Source: Klebsiella aerogenes
GTDB taxonomy: Bacteria > Pseudomonadota > Gammaproteobacteria > Enterobacterales > Enterobacteriaceae
Assembly: GCA_029027985.1 (NCBI GenBank)
Contig: CP119076.1
Span: forward strand, 186,001-250,000
Direction of reading: 5' to 3'
DNA: 64,000 nucleotides
Positions 35,199 to 47,680 of this stretch are shown in pieces; within the stretch, counting starts at the first letter, position 1, and the number at the start of each line of letters is the position of its first letter. A program made the position numbers and the translations under genes. The notes under the pieces were generated by a model. It was not told the DNA's origin and did no database searches. It was given only the letters and a program-made list of their open reading frames with translations.

Positions 35199-37559
35199 AT
35201 GAAAAGAAAACTTTCCTTGATTTGTGCAGTGGCGGTGGGAATGAGCAGCTGGTACCCCTTCGCATCTTATTCTGCTCCGGCGACGACGCCGAATGCCGCG
35301 GTGGCGCAGGCGCCCGTCGCGACGGGAACGAATATGACCCAGCCGGCGCCGGTAGTTGTCGACGGCCAGCCAACGGCGACCGTTGTCGACCCCGCCGCGC
35401 CGGTGGTGGTGGCGGATAACATTCCGACCCGCGACGTGAAGCTGACCTTCGCGCAAATCGCACCGCCGCCGGGCAGCATGGTGCTGCGCGGTTCGCACCC
35501 GGATGGCGCCGTTGAATTCGGTATGCGCAGCGATGAAGTGGTGGCTAAAGCGCTGCTCAATCTCGAGTACACGCCGTCGCCATCGTTGCTGCCGGTACAG
35601 TCGCAACTGAAGGTCTATCTTAATGACGAACTGATGGGCGTGCTGCCGGTCACCAAAGAGCAACTGGGGAAAAAGGTGAGCGCGCAGATCCCCGTCGATC
35701 CGCTGTATATCACCGATTTTAACCGCGTGAGGCTGGAGTTTGTCGGCCACTATCGCGATGTCTGTGAAAACCCGGCCAGCAGCACGCTGTGGCTGGACAT
35801 TGGCCGCGAGAGCTATCTGGATTTAACCTACCAGTCGCTACAGGTGCGTAACGATCTGTCCCATTTCCCGGTGCCGTTCTTCGACTCTCGCGATAATCGT
35901 CAACTGACGCTGCCGATGGTCTTCGCTTCCGCCCCGGACGTTGAGCAGCAGCAGGCGGCGGCGATTGTCGCCTCCTGGTTCGGTAGCAAAGCGGGCTGGC
36001 GCGGGCAGAATTTCCCGGTCTCCTTCAACGAGCTACCGGATCGCAACGCCATTGTCTTCGCCACCAACGATAAGCGCCCGGACTTCCTGCGTGACCATCC
36101 GCCAGTGAAAGCGCCGACCATCGAAATGATCGACCATCCGAGCAACCCATACGTTAAATTGCTGGTGGTCTTCGGCCGTGACGATAAAGACCTGCTGTTG
36201 GCGGCGAAGGGCATTGCCCAGGGCAATATTTTGTTCCGCGGCAATAGCGTGGTGGTGGACGGCGTGAAAGAGCTGAAAGCGCGTCAGCCTTACGATGCGC
36301 CAAATTGGGTGCGTACCGATCGCCCGGTCACCTTCGGTGAATTGAAAACCTATGAGCAGCAGCTGCAATCCAGCGGCCTGGTGCCGGATGCGATTAACGT
36401 GGCCCTGAATTTACCGCCGGACCTGTACTTACTGCGTGCCAACGGTATCGATATGGATTTGAAATATCGCTATACCATGCCGCCGATGAAAGACAGTTCG
36501 CGGATGGATATCAGCCTGAACGATCAGTTCCTGCAGTCCTTCAGCCTCAACAGCTCGCAGGATGTGAATAAGCTGATTCTACGCCTGCCGGTGCTGCAAG
36601 GGCTGCTGGATGGTAAAAACGAAGTGACTATTCCGGCGCTGCGTCTTGGCGCGATGAACCAGCTGCGCTTTGACTTCCAGTACATGAATCCGATGCCTGG
36701 CGGCAACATTGATAACTGTATTACCTTCCAGCCGGTGCAGAACCACGTGGTGATCGGCGATGACTCAACCATCGACTTCTCCAAATATTACCACTTCATG
36801 GCGATGCCGGATCTGCGTGTCTTCGCCAACGCCGGTTTCCCGTATACCCGCATGGCCGACCTTTCTCAGACGTTGATTGTGGTGCCGAAAACGCCAACCG
36901 CAGGGCAGGTTGCGACCTTGCTGCAGGCGGTAGGCGGTATTGGCGCACAGACCGGTCTGGCCGCTATCAATATGCAGATGACCGATGACGGCAACCAGAT
37001 TAAAGGCAAAGACGCTGACCTGATGCTGATTGGTGCTATCCCGGCATCGCTGAAGGACGATACCAAAATCAACCTGCTGGTTGAGGCGACGAAAAGCTGG
37101 GTGAAAACGCCGATGCGCCACTATGACCTGGCCAGCATCTACCCGGACAATGACGCGCGGGCGCCGCACGTGCGGACCGACATCACCTCCTCCGGTCCAA
37201 TGGCGGCCATTATCGGTTTCCAGTCGCCGTATAACGACCAGCGCAGCGTGATTGCCCTGATGGCGGATAGCCAGCGTGGCAATGAACTGCTCACTAATGC
37301 GTTAAACGACAGCGGTAAGCGGGCGGCGATGTTCGGCTCGGTTGCAGTGATTCGTGAGTCCGGCGTCAACAGTCTGCGGGTTGGCGATATCTATTACGTC
37401 GGCCACCTGCCATGGTTCGAGCGCATCTGGTTCGCGCTCTCCAACCATCCGGTTCTGTTGGCTATTCTGGCGGCTGTCAGCATTGTGCTGTTGGCATGGG
37501 TGCTGTGGCGCATGCTGCGCATTTTCAGTCGTCGTCGTCTTGATCCTGATGATGAGTAA
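35199..37559 (+). CDS. bcsB: cyclic-di-GMP-binding cellulose synthase subunit BcsB
   Basis: Periplasmic subunit of 786 aa anchored by one C-terminal helix (about residues 750-770, PVLLAILAAVSIVLLAWVLW), which packs against BcsA and is needed for activity. The signal peptide covers about the first 28 residues, followed by a Pro/Ala/Val-rich linker. Alternating carbohydrate-binding and flavodoxin-like modules guide the glucan to BcsC; in E. coli BcsB forms a hexameric crown. Despite the old name, c-di-GMP is bound by BcsA. It begins 10 bp after bcsA. Confidence 0.96.
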   Translation: MKRKLSLICAVAVGMSSWYPFASYSAPATTPNAAVAQAPVATGTNMTQPAPVVVDGQPTATVVDPAAPVVVADNIPTRDVKLTFAQIAPPPGSMVLRGSHPDGAVEFGMRSDEVVAKALLNLEYTPSPSLLPVQSQLKVYLNDELMGVLPVTKEQLGKKVSAQIPVDPLYITDFNRVRLEFVGHYRDVCENPASSTLWLDIGRESYLDLTYQSLQVRNDLSHFPVPFFDSRDNRQLTLPMVFASAPDVEQQQAAAIVASWFGSKAGWRGQNFPVSFNELPDRNAIVFATNDKRPDFLRDHPPVKAPTIEMIDHPSNPYVKLLVVFGRDDKDLLLAAKGIAQGNILFRGNSVVVDGVKELKARQPYDAPNWVRTDRPVTFGELKTYEQQLQSSGLVPDAINVALNLPPDLYLLRANGIDMDLKYRYTMPPMKDSSRMDISLNDQFLQSFSLNSSQDVNKLILRLPVLQGLLDGKNEVTIPALRLGAMNQLRFDFQYMNPMPGGNIDNCITFQPVQNHVVIGDDSTIDFSKYYHFMAMPDLRVFANAGFPYTRMADLSQTLIVVPKTPTAGQVATLLQAVGGIGAQTGLAAINMQMTDDGNQIKGKDADLMLIGAIPASLKDDTKINLLVEATKSWVKTPMRHYDLASIYPDNDARAPHVRTDITSSGPMAAIIGFQSPYNDQRSVIALMADSQRGNELLTNALNDSGKRAAMFGSVAVIRESGVNSLRVGDIYYVGHLPWFERIWFALSNHPVLLAILAAVSIVLLAWVLWRMLRIFSRRRLDPDDE

Positions 37560-37565
37560 TTGCTG

Positions 37566-38672
37566 ATGAACGTGGTTCGCGGGGGACTTCTCGTGGTCTT
37601 GATGCTGGCGGCGGCGCAGGTTAGCGCCGCCTGCCAGTGGCCTGCCTGGGAGCAGTTTAAAAAAGAGTATGTCAGCGCCGAAGGGCGGGTCATCGACCCC
37701 AGCGATCCGCGCAAAATCACCACCTCCGAAGGACAAAGCTACGCGCTGTTCTTCGCCCTGGCGGCCAACGATCGCCAGGGGTTCGATAAACTCTTCCAGT
37801 GGACGCAGAACAACCTGGCGCAGGGCGATTTACGCGCTCATCTGCCGGGCTGGCTGTGGGGCAAAAAGAGCGATGACGAATGGACGGTGCTCGACACCAA
37901 TTCGGCCTCGGATTCCGATTTGTGGATTACCTGGTCGCTGCTGGAAGCCGGACGTCTGTGGAAAGTCGATAACTACGCCGAGGTGGGTAAAGCGCTGCTG
38001 GCGCGGATAGCCGATGAGGAAGTTGCGAACGTTCCGGGGCTGGGGCCGTTGGTGCTGCCGGGGAAAGTCGGTTTTGCCGATGATAAAGGTTGGCGTTTTA
38101 ATCCGAGCTACCTGCCGCCGCAGCTTGCCAACTATTTCACCCGCTTTGGCGCGCCGTGGCCGAAGATCCGCGATAGCAACCTGCGCCTGCTGTTGGAAAC
38201 GGCGCCGAAAGGGTTCTCGCCGGACTGGGTGCGTTATGAAAAAGGCAGCGGTTGGCAGTTGAAAGCCGATAAACCGATCATCGGCAGCTATGACGCCATT
38301 CGCGTTTATCTATGGGTGGGAATGCTCAATAACGACGATAAACAGAAAGCGCGGCTTCTGGCGCGTTTCAAACCGATGGAAACCCAGACGATTAAACAAG
38401 GGCTGCCGCCGGAAAAAACCAACATCACCAGCGGTAAAACCACCGGCGACGGCCCGGTCGGTTTCTCGGCCTCGCTGTTGCCGTTTCTGCAAAATGACGA
38501 CGCCCGCGCGGTGCAGCGCCAGCGCGTCGTCGATTATTATCCCGGCGCGGATGCCTACTACAGCGCGGTGCTGACGCTGTTTGGCCAGGGCTGGGATCAA
38601 CATCGTTTTCGTTTCGCCGCAGGTGGCGAATTACAACCTGACTGGAACCAGGAATGCGCAAGTTCTCACTAA
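37566..38672 (+). CDS. bcsZ: periplasmic endo-1,4-beta-glucanase BcsZ
   Basis: Glycoside hydrolase family 8 cellulase of 368 aa, exported by a signal peptide ending at [12 protein letters not shown]. The catalytic acid Glu lies in [14 protein letters not shown], and the base Asp is expected around [14 protein letters not shown]. It trims or releases tangled cellulose in the periplasm and lowers the final cellulose yield in several bacteria. The start was set at the ATG at 37566; a TTG two codons earlier is possible. The 3' end overlaps bcsC by 19 bp. Confidence 0.96.
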   Translation: MNVVRGGLLVVLMLAAAQVSAACQWPAWEQFKKEYVSAEGRVIDPSDPRKITTSEGQSYALFFALAANDRQGFDKLFQWTQNNLAQGDLRAHLPGWLWGKKSDDEWTVLDTNSASDSDLWITWSLLEAGRLWKVDNYAEVGKALLARIADEEVANVPGLGPLVLPGKVGFADDKGWRFNPSYLPPQLANYFTRFGAPWPKIRDSNLRLLLETAPKGFSPDWVRYEKGSGWQLKADKPIIGSYDAIRVYLWVGMLNNDDKQKARLLARFKPMETQTIKQGLPPEKTNITSGKTTGDGPVGFSASLLPFLQNDDARAVQRQRVVDYYPGADAYYSAVLTLFGQGWDQHRFRFAAGGELQPDWNQECASSH

Positions 38673-41600
38673 GCTTCATTACGCTGTCTTTAGGCCTCTC
38701 TCTGTTACCGCTGGCGCAGGCGGCGAATACCCCGGCGCAGCAGCATCTGCTGGAACAGGTGCGCCTGGGTGAGGCGAGCCATCGTGAGGATCTGGTGCGC
38801 CAGTCGCTCTATCGACTCGAGCTTATCGACCCGAATAACCCTGATTATCTGGCCGCCAGGGCGCGTTACCTGTTGCGTCAGGGCGATACCGCCGGCGCGC
38901 AAAAGCAGCTCGATCTGTTGGCAAAACTGGCGCCTGAATCGTCGGAGTTAAAAGCCACGCGCAGCGAGATTGATATTAGCACCGGCGGCGGGCAGCAAGC
39001 GCTGCAGCAGGCGCGCCTGCTTGGTGTGTCCGGGCATGTCGATGAGGCGATCGCCGCCTATGAAAAGCTGTTTGACGGCGTACCGGCGGATGCAGGCTTT
39101 GCCACTGAATACTGGACGCTGGTTGCGCGTCTGCCGGCACGGCACAACGAAGGCATTAATCAGCTGAAAAAGCTGAATGCCAGCTCGCCGGGCAACGTCG
39201 CGCTGCAAACCACGTTGGCGAAACAGATGTTTGCCGATAATAAACCCGATGAAGGATTCGCTTATCTCGAACAGATGTCGCGCTCGGCAGCGGGGCGCGA
39301 TGCCGCTTCGTCGATGTGGTTCGATGAAATTAAAGATATGCCGGTTAGCCGCGCCAGCGTGCGGGCGTTACAGCGTTTTCTGGTCGTGTTCACCACTGGC
39401 GATACGGTAGCCAATGCTCGCGTATTGCTCGACAAGCAGCAAACGCAGTTGCAAGACCCGACCTTCCGCGCCAAAAGCGAAGGGCTGGCGGCGGTGAAAT
39501 CCGGTAATACCGCGCAGGCGGTTGCCGATCTGCAACAGGCGGTGCGGGCCGATGCCCGCGATAGCGATGCCGTGGGCGCGCTGGGCGCAGCCTATTCGCA
39601 GCGCGGCGATCGGGCGCGGGCGGTGGCGCAGTTGAAGAAAGCGATCGCCATGGATCCGAAAAGCCCGAACCGCGATAAGTGGGACAGCCTGCTGAAAACC
39701 AACCGCTACTGGCTGTTGATCAAACAGGGCGATAACGCGCTGAAAGCGGGCCAACTGGCGCAGGCGCAAAGCGCTTACGGCCAGGCGCAGCGGGTGGATA
39801 ACACCGATAGCTATGCGGTACTGGGGCTGGGTGATGTCGCCGCCGCGCGCAAAGATGACGCGGCCGCGGAGCGCTATTATCAGCAGGCGCTGCGGATGGA
39901 TCGCGGCAATAGTCTGGCGGTGCGCGGATTGGCGAATCTCTACCGCAGCGAATCGCCGGAGAAAGCCAGCGCTTACATTACCAGCCTGTCCGCCAGCCAG
40001 CGGCGCAGTATTGATGATATTGAACGTAGCCTCACCAACGATCGGCTGGAAAAACAGGCCGCAGCGCTGGAAAATCAGGGTAACTGGGCGCAGGCGGCGG
40101 AAGTACAGCGGCGGCGCCTGGCGATGGATCCGGAGAGCGTGTGGATCGCCTATCGGCTGGCGAAAGATCTGGTCAGTGCTGGCCAGCAGGCACAAGCGGA
40201 TGCGCTAATGCGCAATATGGTCAACCGCAAGCCGGGCGAGGCTGACCGGGTTTACGCCTACGGTCTCTATTTATCAGGCAACAATCAGGACGACCTGGCG
40301 CTGGCGCAAATTAACGCGCTGCCGCGCGGCCAGTGGACTGACAATATTCGCGAACTGGATGCGCGATTGCAAAGCGACAAAGTGATGCGCCAGGCCAATC
40401 AGCTCCGCGATAGCGGCCAGGAGGCGCAGGCTATCACGTTAATTAAACAGCAACCGGAATCGGTTCGTTACGATCTGACGCTGGCGGATTGGGCGCAGCA
40501 GCGCGGCGACAACGAAGCCGCTATCGCCCAGTACAACCGGGCGCTGAGTCGCCAGGCCGACAACGGCGACGCGCGTCTCGGGCTGGCAGAAGTTTATCTC
40601 GCTGAGGGCGATAAAAACGCCGCCCGCGCGCAGGTTGCGCAGCTGAAGGGAGCGGAGGCGGAATCGATCAACATGCAGCGCCGGGTGGCGCTGACCCAGT
40701 CCGGGCTTGGCGACAACGCCGGGGCGCAGAAAATATTCGACCGTATCGTACCGCAGGCGAAAAGCCAGCCGCCATCGATGGAAAGCGCGCTGGTTCTGCG
40801 CGATGCCGCGCGCTTCCAGACTCAAAGCGACCAACCCCAGCAGGCACTGGAAAGCTATAAAGATGCGATGGTGGCCTCCGGCGTCGCGACCACGCGCCCG
40901 CAGGACAACGAGACCTTTACCCGCCTGACTCGTAATGACAGCCGGGATGATTGGTTGAAGCGCGGGATCCGCAGCGACGCCGCCGATCTTTATCGTCAGC
41001 AGGATCTTAACGTTACCCTGGAGCACGACTATTGGGGATCCAGCGGTACCGGCGGTTATTCGGATCTCAAAGCGCACACCACGATGCTGCAAGTTGATGC
41101 GCCGCTGTATGACGGACGGATGTTCTTCCGTACCGATGTGGTGAATATGAATGCGGGGACGTTCTCTACTGATGGCGATGGCGGTTATTCGCCGAGCTGG
41201 GGGACCTGCGGTGAAATTACCTGTTACGGCGGCAGCAAAAATCAGAGCGACGGCGGCGCTAGCGTGGCGGTTGGCTGGAAGAACGACACCTGGAGCGGCG
41301 ATATCGGCACGACGCCGATGGGCTTCAATGTCGTCGATGTTGTGGGCGGCCTGAGCTACAGTAGCGATGCCGGCCCGGTGGGTTACACCGTTAACGTGCA
41401 CCGCAGGCCGATTTCCAGCTCGCTGCTCTCTTTCGGCGGCCAGAAGGATAACTCTAATGACGGCCATACCGGCACGACCTGGGGCGGCGTGCGCGCCGCG
41501 GGCGGCGGGATTAGCCTGAGCTACGATAAAGGTGAAGCCAACGGCATCTGGTCGTCGCTGGGCGCCGACCAACTGACCGGGAAAAACGTCGAGGATAACT

Positions 41601-42139
41601 GGCGCGTGCGCTGGATGACCGGTTACTACTACAAAGTGATCAACGAAAATAATCGCCGGGTGACTGTCGGCCTGACCAATATGGTCTGGCACTACGACAA
41701 AGACCTCAGCGGCTACACACTGGGCCAGGGCGGTTACTACAGCCCGCAGGAATATCTTTCCTTCTCGGTCCCCGTCACCTGGCGTCAGCGCACTGAAAAT
41801 TGGTCGTGGGAGTTGGGTGGGTCGGTGTCGTGGTCCCATTCACGCACCCAAACTCAGGCGCGCTACCCGCTGCTGAATTTGATTCCATCGGCGTATCGTT
41901 ACGACGCCAGCCAGCAGCAAGAAGAGGGCAGCAGCAGCCAGGGCTTCGGTTATACTGCCCGGGCGCTGGTGGAGCGGCGCGTGACCGGCAACTGGTTTGT
42001 TGGCGCGGCTGTCGATATCCAGCAGGCGAAAGATTACACCCCAAGCCACGCGCTACTGTATGTGCGCTATTCCGCCTCCGGCTGGCAGGGCGATATGGAT
42101 ATGCCGCCGCAACCGTTGGTGCCCTACGCTGATTGGTAG
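38654..42139 (+). CDS. bcsC: cellulose secretion outer-membrane porin BcsC
   Basis: Protein of 1161 aa. A signal peptide (to about LAQA/ANTP) is followed by about 19 tetratricopeptide repeats through about residue 750, which scaffold the periplasm, and then by a C-terminal 16-strand beta-barrel of about 340 residues (from [20 protein letters not shown]) that exports the glucan. It ends in PLVPYADW; the C-terminal aromatic fits outer-membrane insertion. It completes bcsRQABZC. No terminator with a T-run was found after it. Confidence 0.96.
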   Translation: MRKFSLSFITLSLGLSLLPLAQAANTPAQQHLLEQVRLGEASHREDLVRQSLYRLELIDPNNPDYLAARARYLLRQGDTAGAQKQLDLLAKLAPESSELKATRSEIDISTGGGQQALQQARLLGVSGHVDEAIAAYEKLFDGVPADAGFATEYWTLVARLPARHNEGINQLKKLNASSPGNVALQTTLAKQMFADNKPDEGFAYLEQMSRSAAGRDAASSMWFDEIKDMPVSRASVRALQRFLVVFTTGDTVANARVLLDKQQTQLQDPTFRAKSEGLAAVKSGNTAQAVADLQQAVRADARDSDAVGALGAAYSQRGDRARAVAQLKKAIAMDPKSPNRDKWDSLLKTNRYWLLIKQGDNALKAGQLAQAQSAYGQAQRVDNTDSYAVLGLGDVAAARKDDAAAERYYQQALRMDRGNSLAVRGLANLYRSESPEKASAYITSLSASQRRSIDDIERSLTNDRLEKQAAALENQGNWAQAAEVQRRRLAMDPESVWIAYRLAKDLVSAGQQAQADALMRNMVNRKPGEADRVYAYGLYLSGNNQDDLALAQINALPRGQWTDNIRELDARLQSDKVMRQANQLRDSGQEAQAITLIKQQPESVRYDLTLADWAQQRGDNEAAIAQYNRALSRQADNGDARLGLAEVYLAEGDKNAARAQVAQLKGAEAESINMQRRVALTQSGLGDNAGAQKIFDRIVPQAKSQPPSMESALVLRDAARFQTQSDQPQQALESYKDAMVASGVATTRPQDNETFTRLTRNDSRDDWLKRGIRSDAADLYRQQDLNVTLEHDYWGSSGTGGYSDLKAHTTMLQVDAPLYDGRMFFRTDVVNMNAGTFSTDGDGGYSPSWGTCGEITCYGGSKNQSDGGASVAVGWKNDTWSGDIGTTPMGFNVVDVVGGLSYSSDAGPVGYTVNVHRRPISSSLLSFGGQKDNSNDGHTGTTWGGVRAAGGGISLSYDKGEANGIWSSLGADQLTGKNVEDNWRVRWMTGYYYKVINENNRRVTVGLTNMVWHYDKDLSGYTLGQGGYYSPQEYLSFSVPVTWRQRTENWSWELGGSVSWSHSRTQTQARYPLLNLIPSAYRYDASQQQEEGSSSQGFGYTARALVERRVTGNWFVGAAVDIQQAKDYTPSHALLYVRYSASGWQGDMDMPPQPLVPYADW

Positions 42140-42363
42140 CAGATTAGCCTGATTTACACGACAAGGCGCCACCCCACGGCGCTCTTCGCGTATACTCGTC
42201 ACTTCACCCGCCTCAGGTAATACCAGCCGTCTTTTCCCCGGCGGCACCGGGCTATGAGGCTGAGTGGCTGGCGGGTGAATGATTTGAGTCTATTATCAGT
42301 CTGAAAACGACCGGCATTGATGGAGTTAGCCGGATATGCGTTCAGTTTCAGTGGAGAACACCG

Positions 42364-44370
42364 TTGCGCGTCAGCCGTTCACTTACAATTAAACAGATGG
42401 CGATGGTCGCGAGCGTGTCCATGGCGTTTGTATTCGTCTTTTGTTCTATTTTGCTGTTCCACTTTGTGCAACAGAGTCGCTTTACCACGGCCACGCAATT
42501 AGAAAGTATCGCCCGTTCCGTTCGCGAGCCGCTGTCGGCATCGATTTTAAAGGCCGACATCCCCGAGGCGGAAGCCATCCTGGGCCGCATTCAGCCTGCT
42601 GGCATCGTCAGCCGGGCGGATGTGGTGCTACCCAATCAATTCCAGGCGCTACGGATGCGTTTTATTCCCGAGCGCCCGGTACCGGTGATGATCACCCGCA
42701 TGTTTGAACTGCCGGTGCAAATATCCCTGCCGATCTATTCGCTGGAGCGCCCGGCTAACCCGCAGCCGCTGGCCTATCTGGTGCTACAAGCAGACTCATA
42801 TCGCATGTACAAATTTGTCATGAGCGCCCTTGCGACGTTAGTGACTACTTACTTACTTTTGGTGTTGATGCTAACGGTGGCGCTCACCTGGTGTATCAAC
42901 CGCCTGATTGTTCGCCCGCTACGCGTCATTGCTCGCGAGCTTAACGATATCCCACAGCAGGAGCGCCTCGGGCATCAGCTGAGCATGCCGCGGCTGCATC
43001 AGGATGACGAACTTGGCATGCTGGTGCGTTGCTACAATCGTAACCAGCAATCGCTGCTGCGCCAGCATGATGAACTGTCGCTGCAGTCGACTCGCTTCCC
43101 GATCTCGGAGCTGCCTAATAAAGCCTTTTTGATGGCATTGCTGGAGCAAACCGCCGCCCGCCCGCAGCCTGCGGCGCTGCTGGTGGTGGCGTGTGAAACC
43201 TTGCAGGATGCCGCAGGCGTGCTGAAAGAGAGCCAGCGCGAGATGCTGCTGCTGACGCTGGTCGAGAAGCTCAAAGCGGTTATTCCGGCCAATATGGTAC
43301 TGGCCCAGGTCAGTGGTTACGATTTCGCTATTTTCGCCCCCGGCCTTAGTGAACCCTGGGAAGCGGTCTCATTAAGTAAGCAAGTGCTCACTTCAGTTAG
43401 CGAGCGATTGCCGCTGCACGGCATTCAGCTGCGTCCCTGCGCCAGCGTCGGCATCGCGATGTTTAATAACGAACTGAGCGCTGAACAGTTTTATCGCCGG
43501 GCGGTATCTGCGGCGGTGACTGCTCGCCGCAAAGGTAAAAACCAGATTGAGTTCTTTGACCCGGAACAGATGGAGAAAGCGCAACGCCGGTTGATGGAAG
43601 AGCAGGATATCCTCACTGCGTTGGATAATCAGCAGTTTGCTATCTGGTTCCAGCCGCAGGTGGAGGCGGCCAGCGGCGAAATCTGCGGCGCGGAAGTGCT
43701 GCTGCGCCAGCGTCAGGCTGATGGTAGCTGGTCGCTGCCGTCAGACCTGATTGCGCGGATTGAAAGCTGCGGACTGATGGTGCCGGTAGGTTACTGGGTG
43801 ATGGAAGAAGCCTGTCGTCAGCTGGCGGCGTGGCAACAGCAGGGGATCATGCTGCCGCTGTCGGTAAATGTCTCGCTGTTGCAACTGATGCACCCCGATC
43901 GTGGCGCTGAACTGCAGGCGCTGATTACCCGTTACCGTATCGCGCCCGGTACGCTGGTGCTGGAGGTGACAGAAAGCCGCCGGCTCGACGATCCGCAGGC
44001 GGTGATTGCCCTGCTGCGTCCGCTGCGCGAGTCTGGTACGCGAATTGCCCTTGATGATTTCGGCATGGGTTATGCCGGGTTGCGCCAGTTGCAGCATATG
44101 AAGTCGCTACCGGTGGATATCCTGAAAATTGATAAAGCCTTTATCGATATGTTGCCGGAAGATACCAGCATGGTACCGGCGATTATCCAGCTGGCGCGTG
44201 GGCTTAAGCTGCGGATTGTCGCTGAGGGCGTGGAAAACGAGGCGCAGTTCACGTGGTTGCGAGGGGCGGGCGTGGACATCGCCCAAGGGTATCTCTTTGG
44301 TTGCGCCTTGCCGCTGGAGTCTTTTATGCAGCGCTTCCTGCATGCCGATAAAGATGATGCAAATTTGTAA
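42364..44370 (+). CDS. pdeK: membrane GGDEF/EAL protein PdeK (HmsP-like phosphodiesterase)
   Basis: Inner-membrane protein of 668 aa: an N-terminal helix, a periplasmic domain (about residues 35-140), a second helix and HAMP region, a degenerate GGDEF domain without the GG(D/E)EF motif (replaced around [11 protein letters not shown]), and a C-terminal EAL domain. The EAL motif reads EVL, and the downstream catalytic pattern is retained ([27 protein letters not shown]), so c-di-GMP hydrolysis is plausible. The position next to the bcs operon suggests a brake on cellulose synthesis, as HmsP acts on exopolysaccharide in Yersinia. The start is a TTG at 42364 with GGAG 8 bp upstream, matching the E. 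coli N-terminus. Confidence 0.92.
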   Translation: MRVSRSLTIKQMAMVASVSMAFVFVFCSILLFHFVQQSRFTTATQLESIARSVREPLSASILKADIPEAEAILGRIQPAGIVSRADVVLPNQFQALRMRFIPERPVPVMITRMFELPVQISLPIYSLERPANPQPLAYLVLQADSYRMYKFVMSALATLVTTYLLLVLMLTVALTWCINRLIVRPLRVIARELNDIPQQERLGHQLSMPRLHQDDELGMLVRCYNRNQQSLLRQHDELSLQSTRFPISELPNKAFLMALLEQTAARPQPAALLVVACETLQDAAGVLKESQREMLLLTLVEKLKAVIPANMVLAQVSGYDFAIFAPGLSEPWEAVSLSKQVLTSVSERLPLHGIQLRPCASVGIAMFNNELSAEQFYRRAVSAAVTARRKGKNQIEFFDPEQMEKAQRRLMEEQDILTALDNQQFAIWFQPQVEAASGEICGAEVLLRQRQADGSWSLPSDLIARIESCGLMVPVGYWVMEEACRQLAAWQQQGIMLPLSVNVSLLQLMHPDRGAELQALITRYRIAPGTLVLEVTESRRLDDPQAVIALLRPLRESGTRIALDDFGMGYAGLRQLQHMKSLPVDILKIDKAFIDMLPEDTSMVPAIIQLARGLKLRIVAEGVENEAQFTWLRGAGVDIAQGYLFGCALPLESFMQRFLHADKDDANL

Positions 44371-45813
<1,443 letters not shown>

Positions 45814-45826
45814 ATCCTCATGTTAT

Positions 45827-45898
45827 GCCCATAGATCCTTACTGGACTATGGGCTCCTGCGCAAAATTAGGTATCATCCCTCTGGATGGGGGATGATA
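45827..45898 (+). repeat. two hairpins after dctA
   Basis: GCCCATAG/CTATGGGC (45827-45854, 8 bp) and TATCATCCC/GGGATGATA (45872-45898, 9 bp) are perfect inverted repeats between dctA and yhjJ. Neither is followed by a clear T-run. They may end or stabilise the dctA message. Confidence 0.55.
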
Positions 45899-46033
45899 TC
45901 TCATGATTATTTTACATCTTCATGTGACATTTTCGTCTCCGCGTGGTCTAACCGACGTGTTTGATTCACCACCTTTTTCGGTAACCCGGCGATGGGTTGC
46001 CTATGTAACCAGGAACGTTCATCAGGGGTTCAC

Positions 46034-47533
46034 ATGCAGGGCACAAAAATTCGACTCTTAACCGGTGGTTTGCTGATGATGGCGACGGCCGGTTCTGTGC
46101 AGGCAGAAGCGCTCCAGCCGGACCCGGCCTGGCAACAAGGGACGTTGGCGAACGGTTTTTCGTGGCAGGTGCTGGCCACGCCGCAGCGCCCTAGCGATCG
46201 CGTCGAAGTCCGCTTGTCCGTGAATATTGGCTCGCTGAGTGAAAGCACTCAGCAGAGCGGCTTCAGCCATTTCATTCCGCGCCTGGCGCTGACCCAAAGC
46301 GGCAGCCTCCCGACGATGCAGGCGCGTTCGCTGTGGCAGCAGAGTATTGACCCGAAGCGTCCTCTGCCGCCGGCGATTGTTTCTTACGATTTCACGCTGT
46401 TTAACCTGAGCCTGCCAAATAACCGCAACGATCTGCTGAAAGAGGCGCTGAGCTGGCTGGCGGACGCCAACGGTAAGTTGGACATTACCCAGAAGGCAAT
46501 CAACCATGCGCTGCAGGGCGGTGATATGGTGGCGACCTGGCCGTTGGATACCCAGGAAGGCTGGTGGCGCTATCGCCTGAAGGGCTCGACGATGCTCGGC
46601 CACGATCCGGCGGCGCCGATGAAGCAGCCGATCGATATTAAGCAGCTCAAAGAGTTTTACCAGAAGTGGTATACCCCGGATGCGATGACGCTGATTATCG
46701 TCGGTAACGTCGATAGCCGCAGCGTCGCTGAGCAGATCAACAAAACCTTCGGCGAACTGAAGGGCAAACGCGAAACGCCAGTGGCCGTGCCGACGCTCTC
46801 TCCGCTGCCAGCTACGCCGGTTAGCATCATGACCGAGGCCGTGAGTCAGGATAAGCTGTCGATCATGTGGGATTCTCCGTGGCAGCCGATCCGCGATTCC
46901 GCCGCGCTGCAGCGTTACTGGCGCGATGATTTAGCGCGTGAAGCGCTGTTCTGGCACGTGCAGCAGAATCTGAGCAAAAGCAACGTTAAGGATATTGGCC
47001 TCGGCTTCGATTGCCGGGTGCTGTACCAGCGCGCTCAGTGCGCTATCAATATCGACTCACCGGGCGAGCGCCTGAATGCGAACCTGGGCGCGGTGTCGCG
47101 CGAGCTGGCGAAAGTGCGTGACAACGGCCTGCCGCAGGAAGAGTTTGATGCGCTGATTGCGCAGAAGAACCTCGAGCTGCAAAAACTGTTCGCCACCTAT
47201 GCGCGAACCGATACCGATATCCTGATTAGCCAGCGCATGCGTTCGCTGCAAAATCAGGTGGTGGATATCGCGCCGGAGCAGTATCAGAAGCTGCGTCAGG
47301 AGTTCCTGAATTCACTGACGGTCGACATGTTGAACCAATATCTGCGCCAGCAGCTGTCCCAGGATATGGCGCTGGTGTTGCAGCAGCCGAAGGGCGAGCC
47401 GGAGTACAACATGAAGGATCTGAAAGCGACGTGGGAAAAACTGATGGTGCCAGCGCCCGCTGCGGCAGTGAGCGCAGCGCCGGAGGCGGTCGATGCGCAT
47501 AGTGAGGCGTCGGATATTCCTCCTGCACAGTAA
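46034..47533 (+). CDS. yhjJ: M16 peptidase-like protein YhjJ without zinc site
   Basis: Exported protein of 499 aa (signal peptide to about SVQA/EALQPD) with the two-domain M16 (pitrilysin/processing peptidase) fold: VRLSVNIGSLSESTQQSG at the start and YQKWYTPDAMTLIIVGNVD typical of the first domain. The zinc motif HxxEH is replaced by HFIPR in SHFIPRLAL, so it should not be an active metallopeptidase; the E. coli protein shows the same loss. It may be a periplasmic scaffold or chaperone. The start was put at the ATG at 46034 with AGGGG upstream. Confidence 0.93.
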   Translation: MQGTKIRLLTGGLLMMATAGSVQAEALQPDPAWQQGTLANGFSWQVLATPQRPSDRVEVRLSVNIGSLSESTQQSGFSHFIPRLALTQSGSLPTMQARSLWQQSIDPKRPLPPAIVSYDFTLFNLSLPNNRNDLLKEALSWLADANGKLDITQKAINHALQGGDMVATWPLDTQEGWWRYRLKGSTMLGHDPAAPMKQPIDIKQLKEFYQKWYTPDAMTLIIVGNVDSRSVAEQINKTFGELKGKRETPVAVPTLSPLPATPVSIMTEAVSQDKLSIMWDSPWQPIRDSAALQRYWRDDLAREALFWHVQQNLSKSNVKDIGLGFDCRVLYQRAQCAINIDSPGERLNANLGAVSRELAKVRDNGLPQEEFDALIAQKNLELQKLFATYARTDTDILISQRMRSLQNQVVDIAPEQYQKLRQEFLNSLTVDMLNQYLRQQLSQDMALVLQQPKGEPEYNMKDLKATWEKLMVPAPAAAVSAAPEAVDAHSEASDIPPAQ

Positions 47534-47561
47534 CATCGGCAGCGGGCGTGGAGTCGTTTTT

Positions 47562-47650
47562 GCGCCGGGTGGCGCTAAGCGCAGCGCGAGCAGGGAAAAT
47601 CCCGGTTGCGCCGTTATTTGTCAGGTGGCGCTTCGCTTACCTGACCTGCG
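47562..47650. repeat. REP-like palindromic elements between yhjJ and kdgK
   Basis: Two imperfect palindromes lie between the convergent genes: one around GCCGGGTGGCGCTAAGC (from 47562) and one around CAGGTGGCGCTTCGCTTACCTG (47622-47643). The GGTGGCGCT core and outer complementary arms are typical of enterobacterial REP units. Such pairs often end or stabilise convergent transcripts. Confidence 0.55.
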
Positions 47651-47680
47651 GTCCGCGCCACTTGTCACCCTCGCAGGGTA

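Noticed and set aside
40439-41839. 466-codon frame antisense to bcsC
   Set aside because: It lies wholly inside the well-supported bcsC gene and has no ribosome site or domain; a shadow frame.
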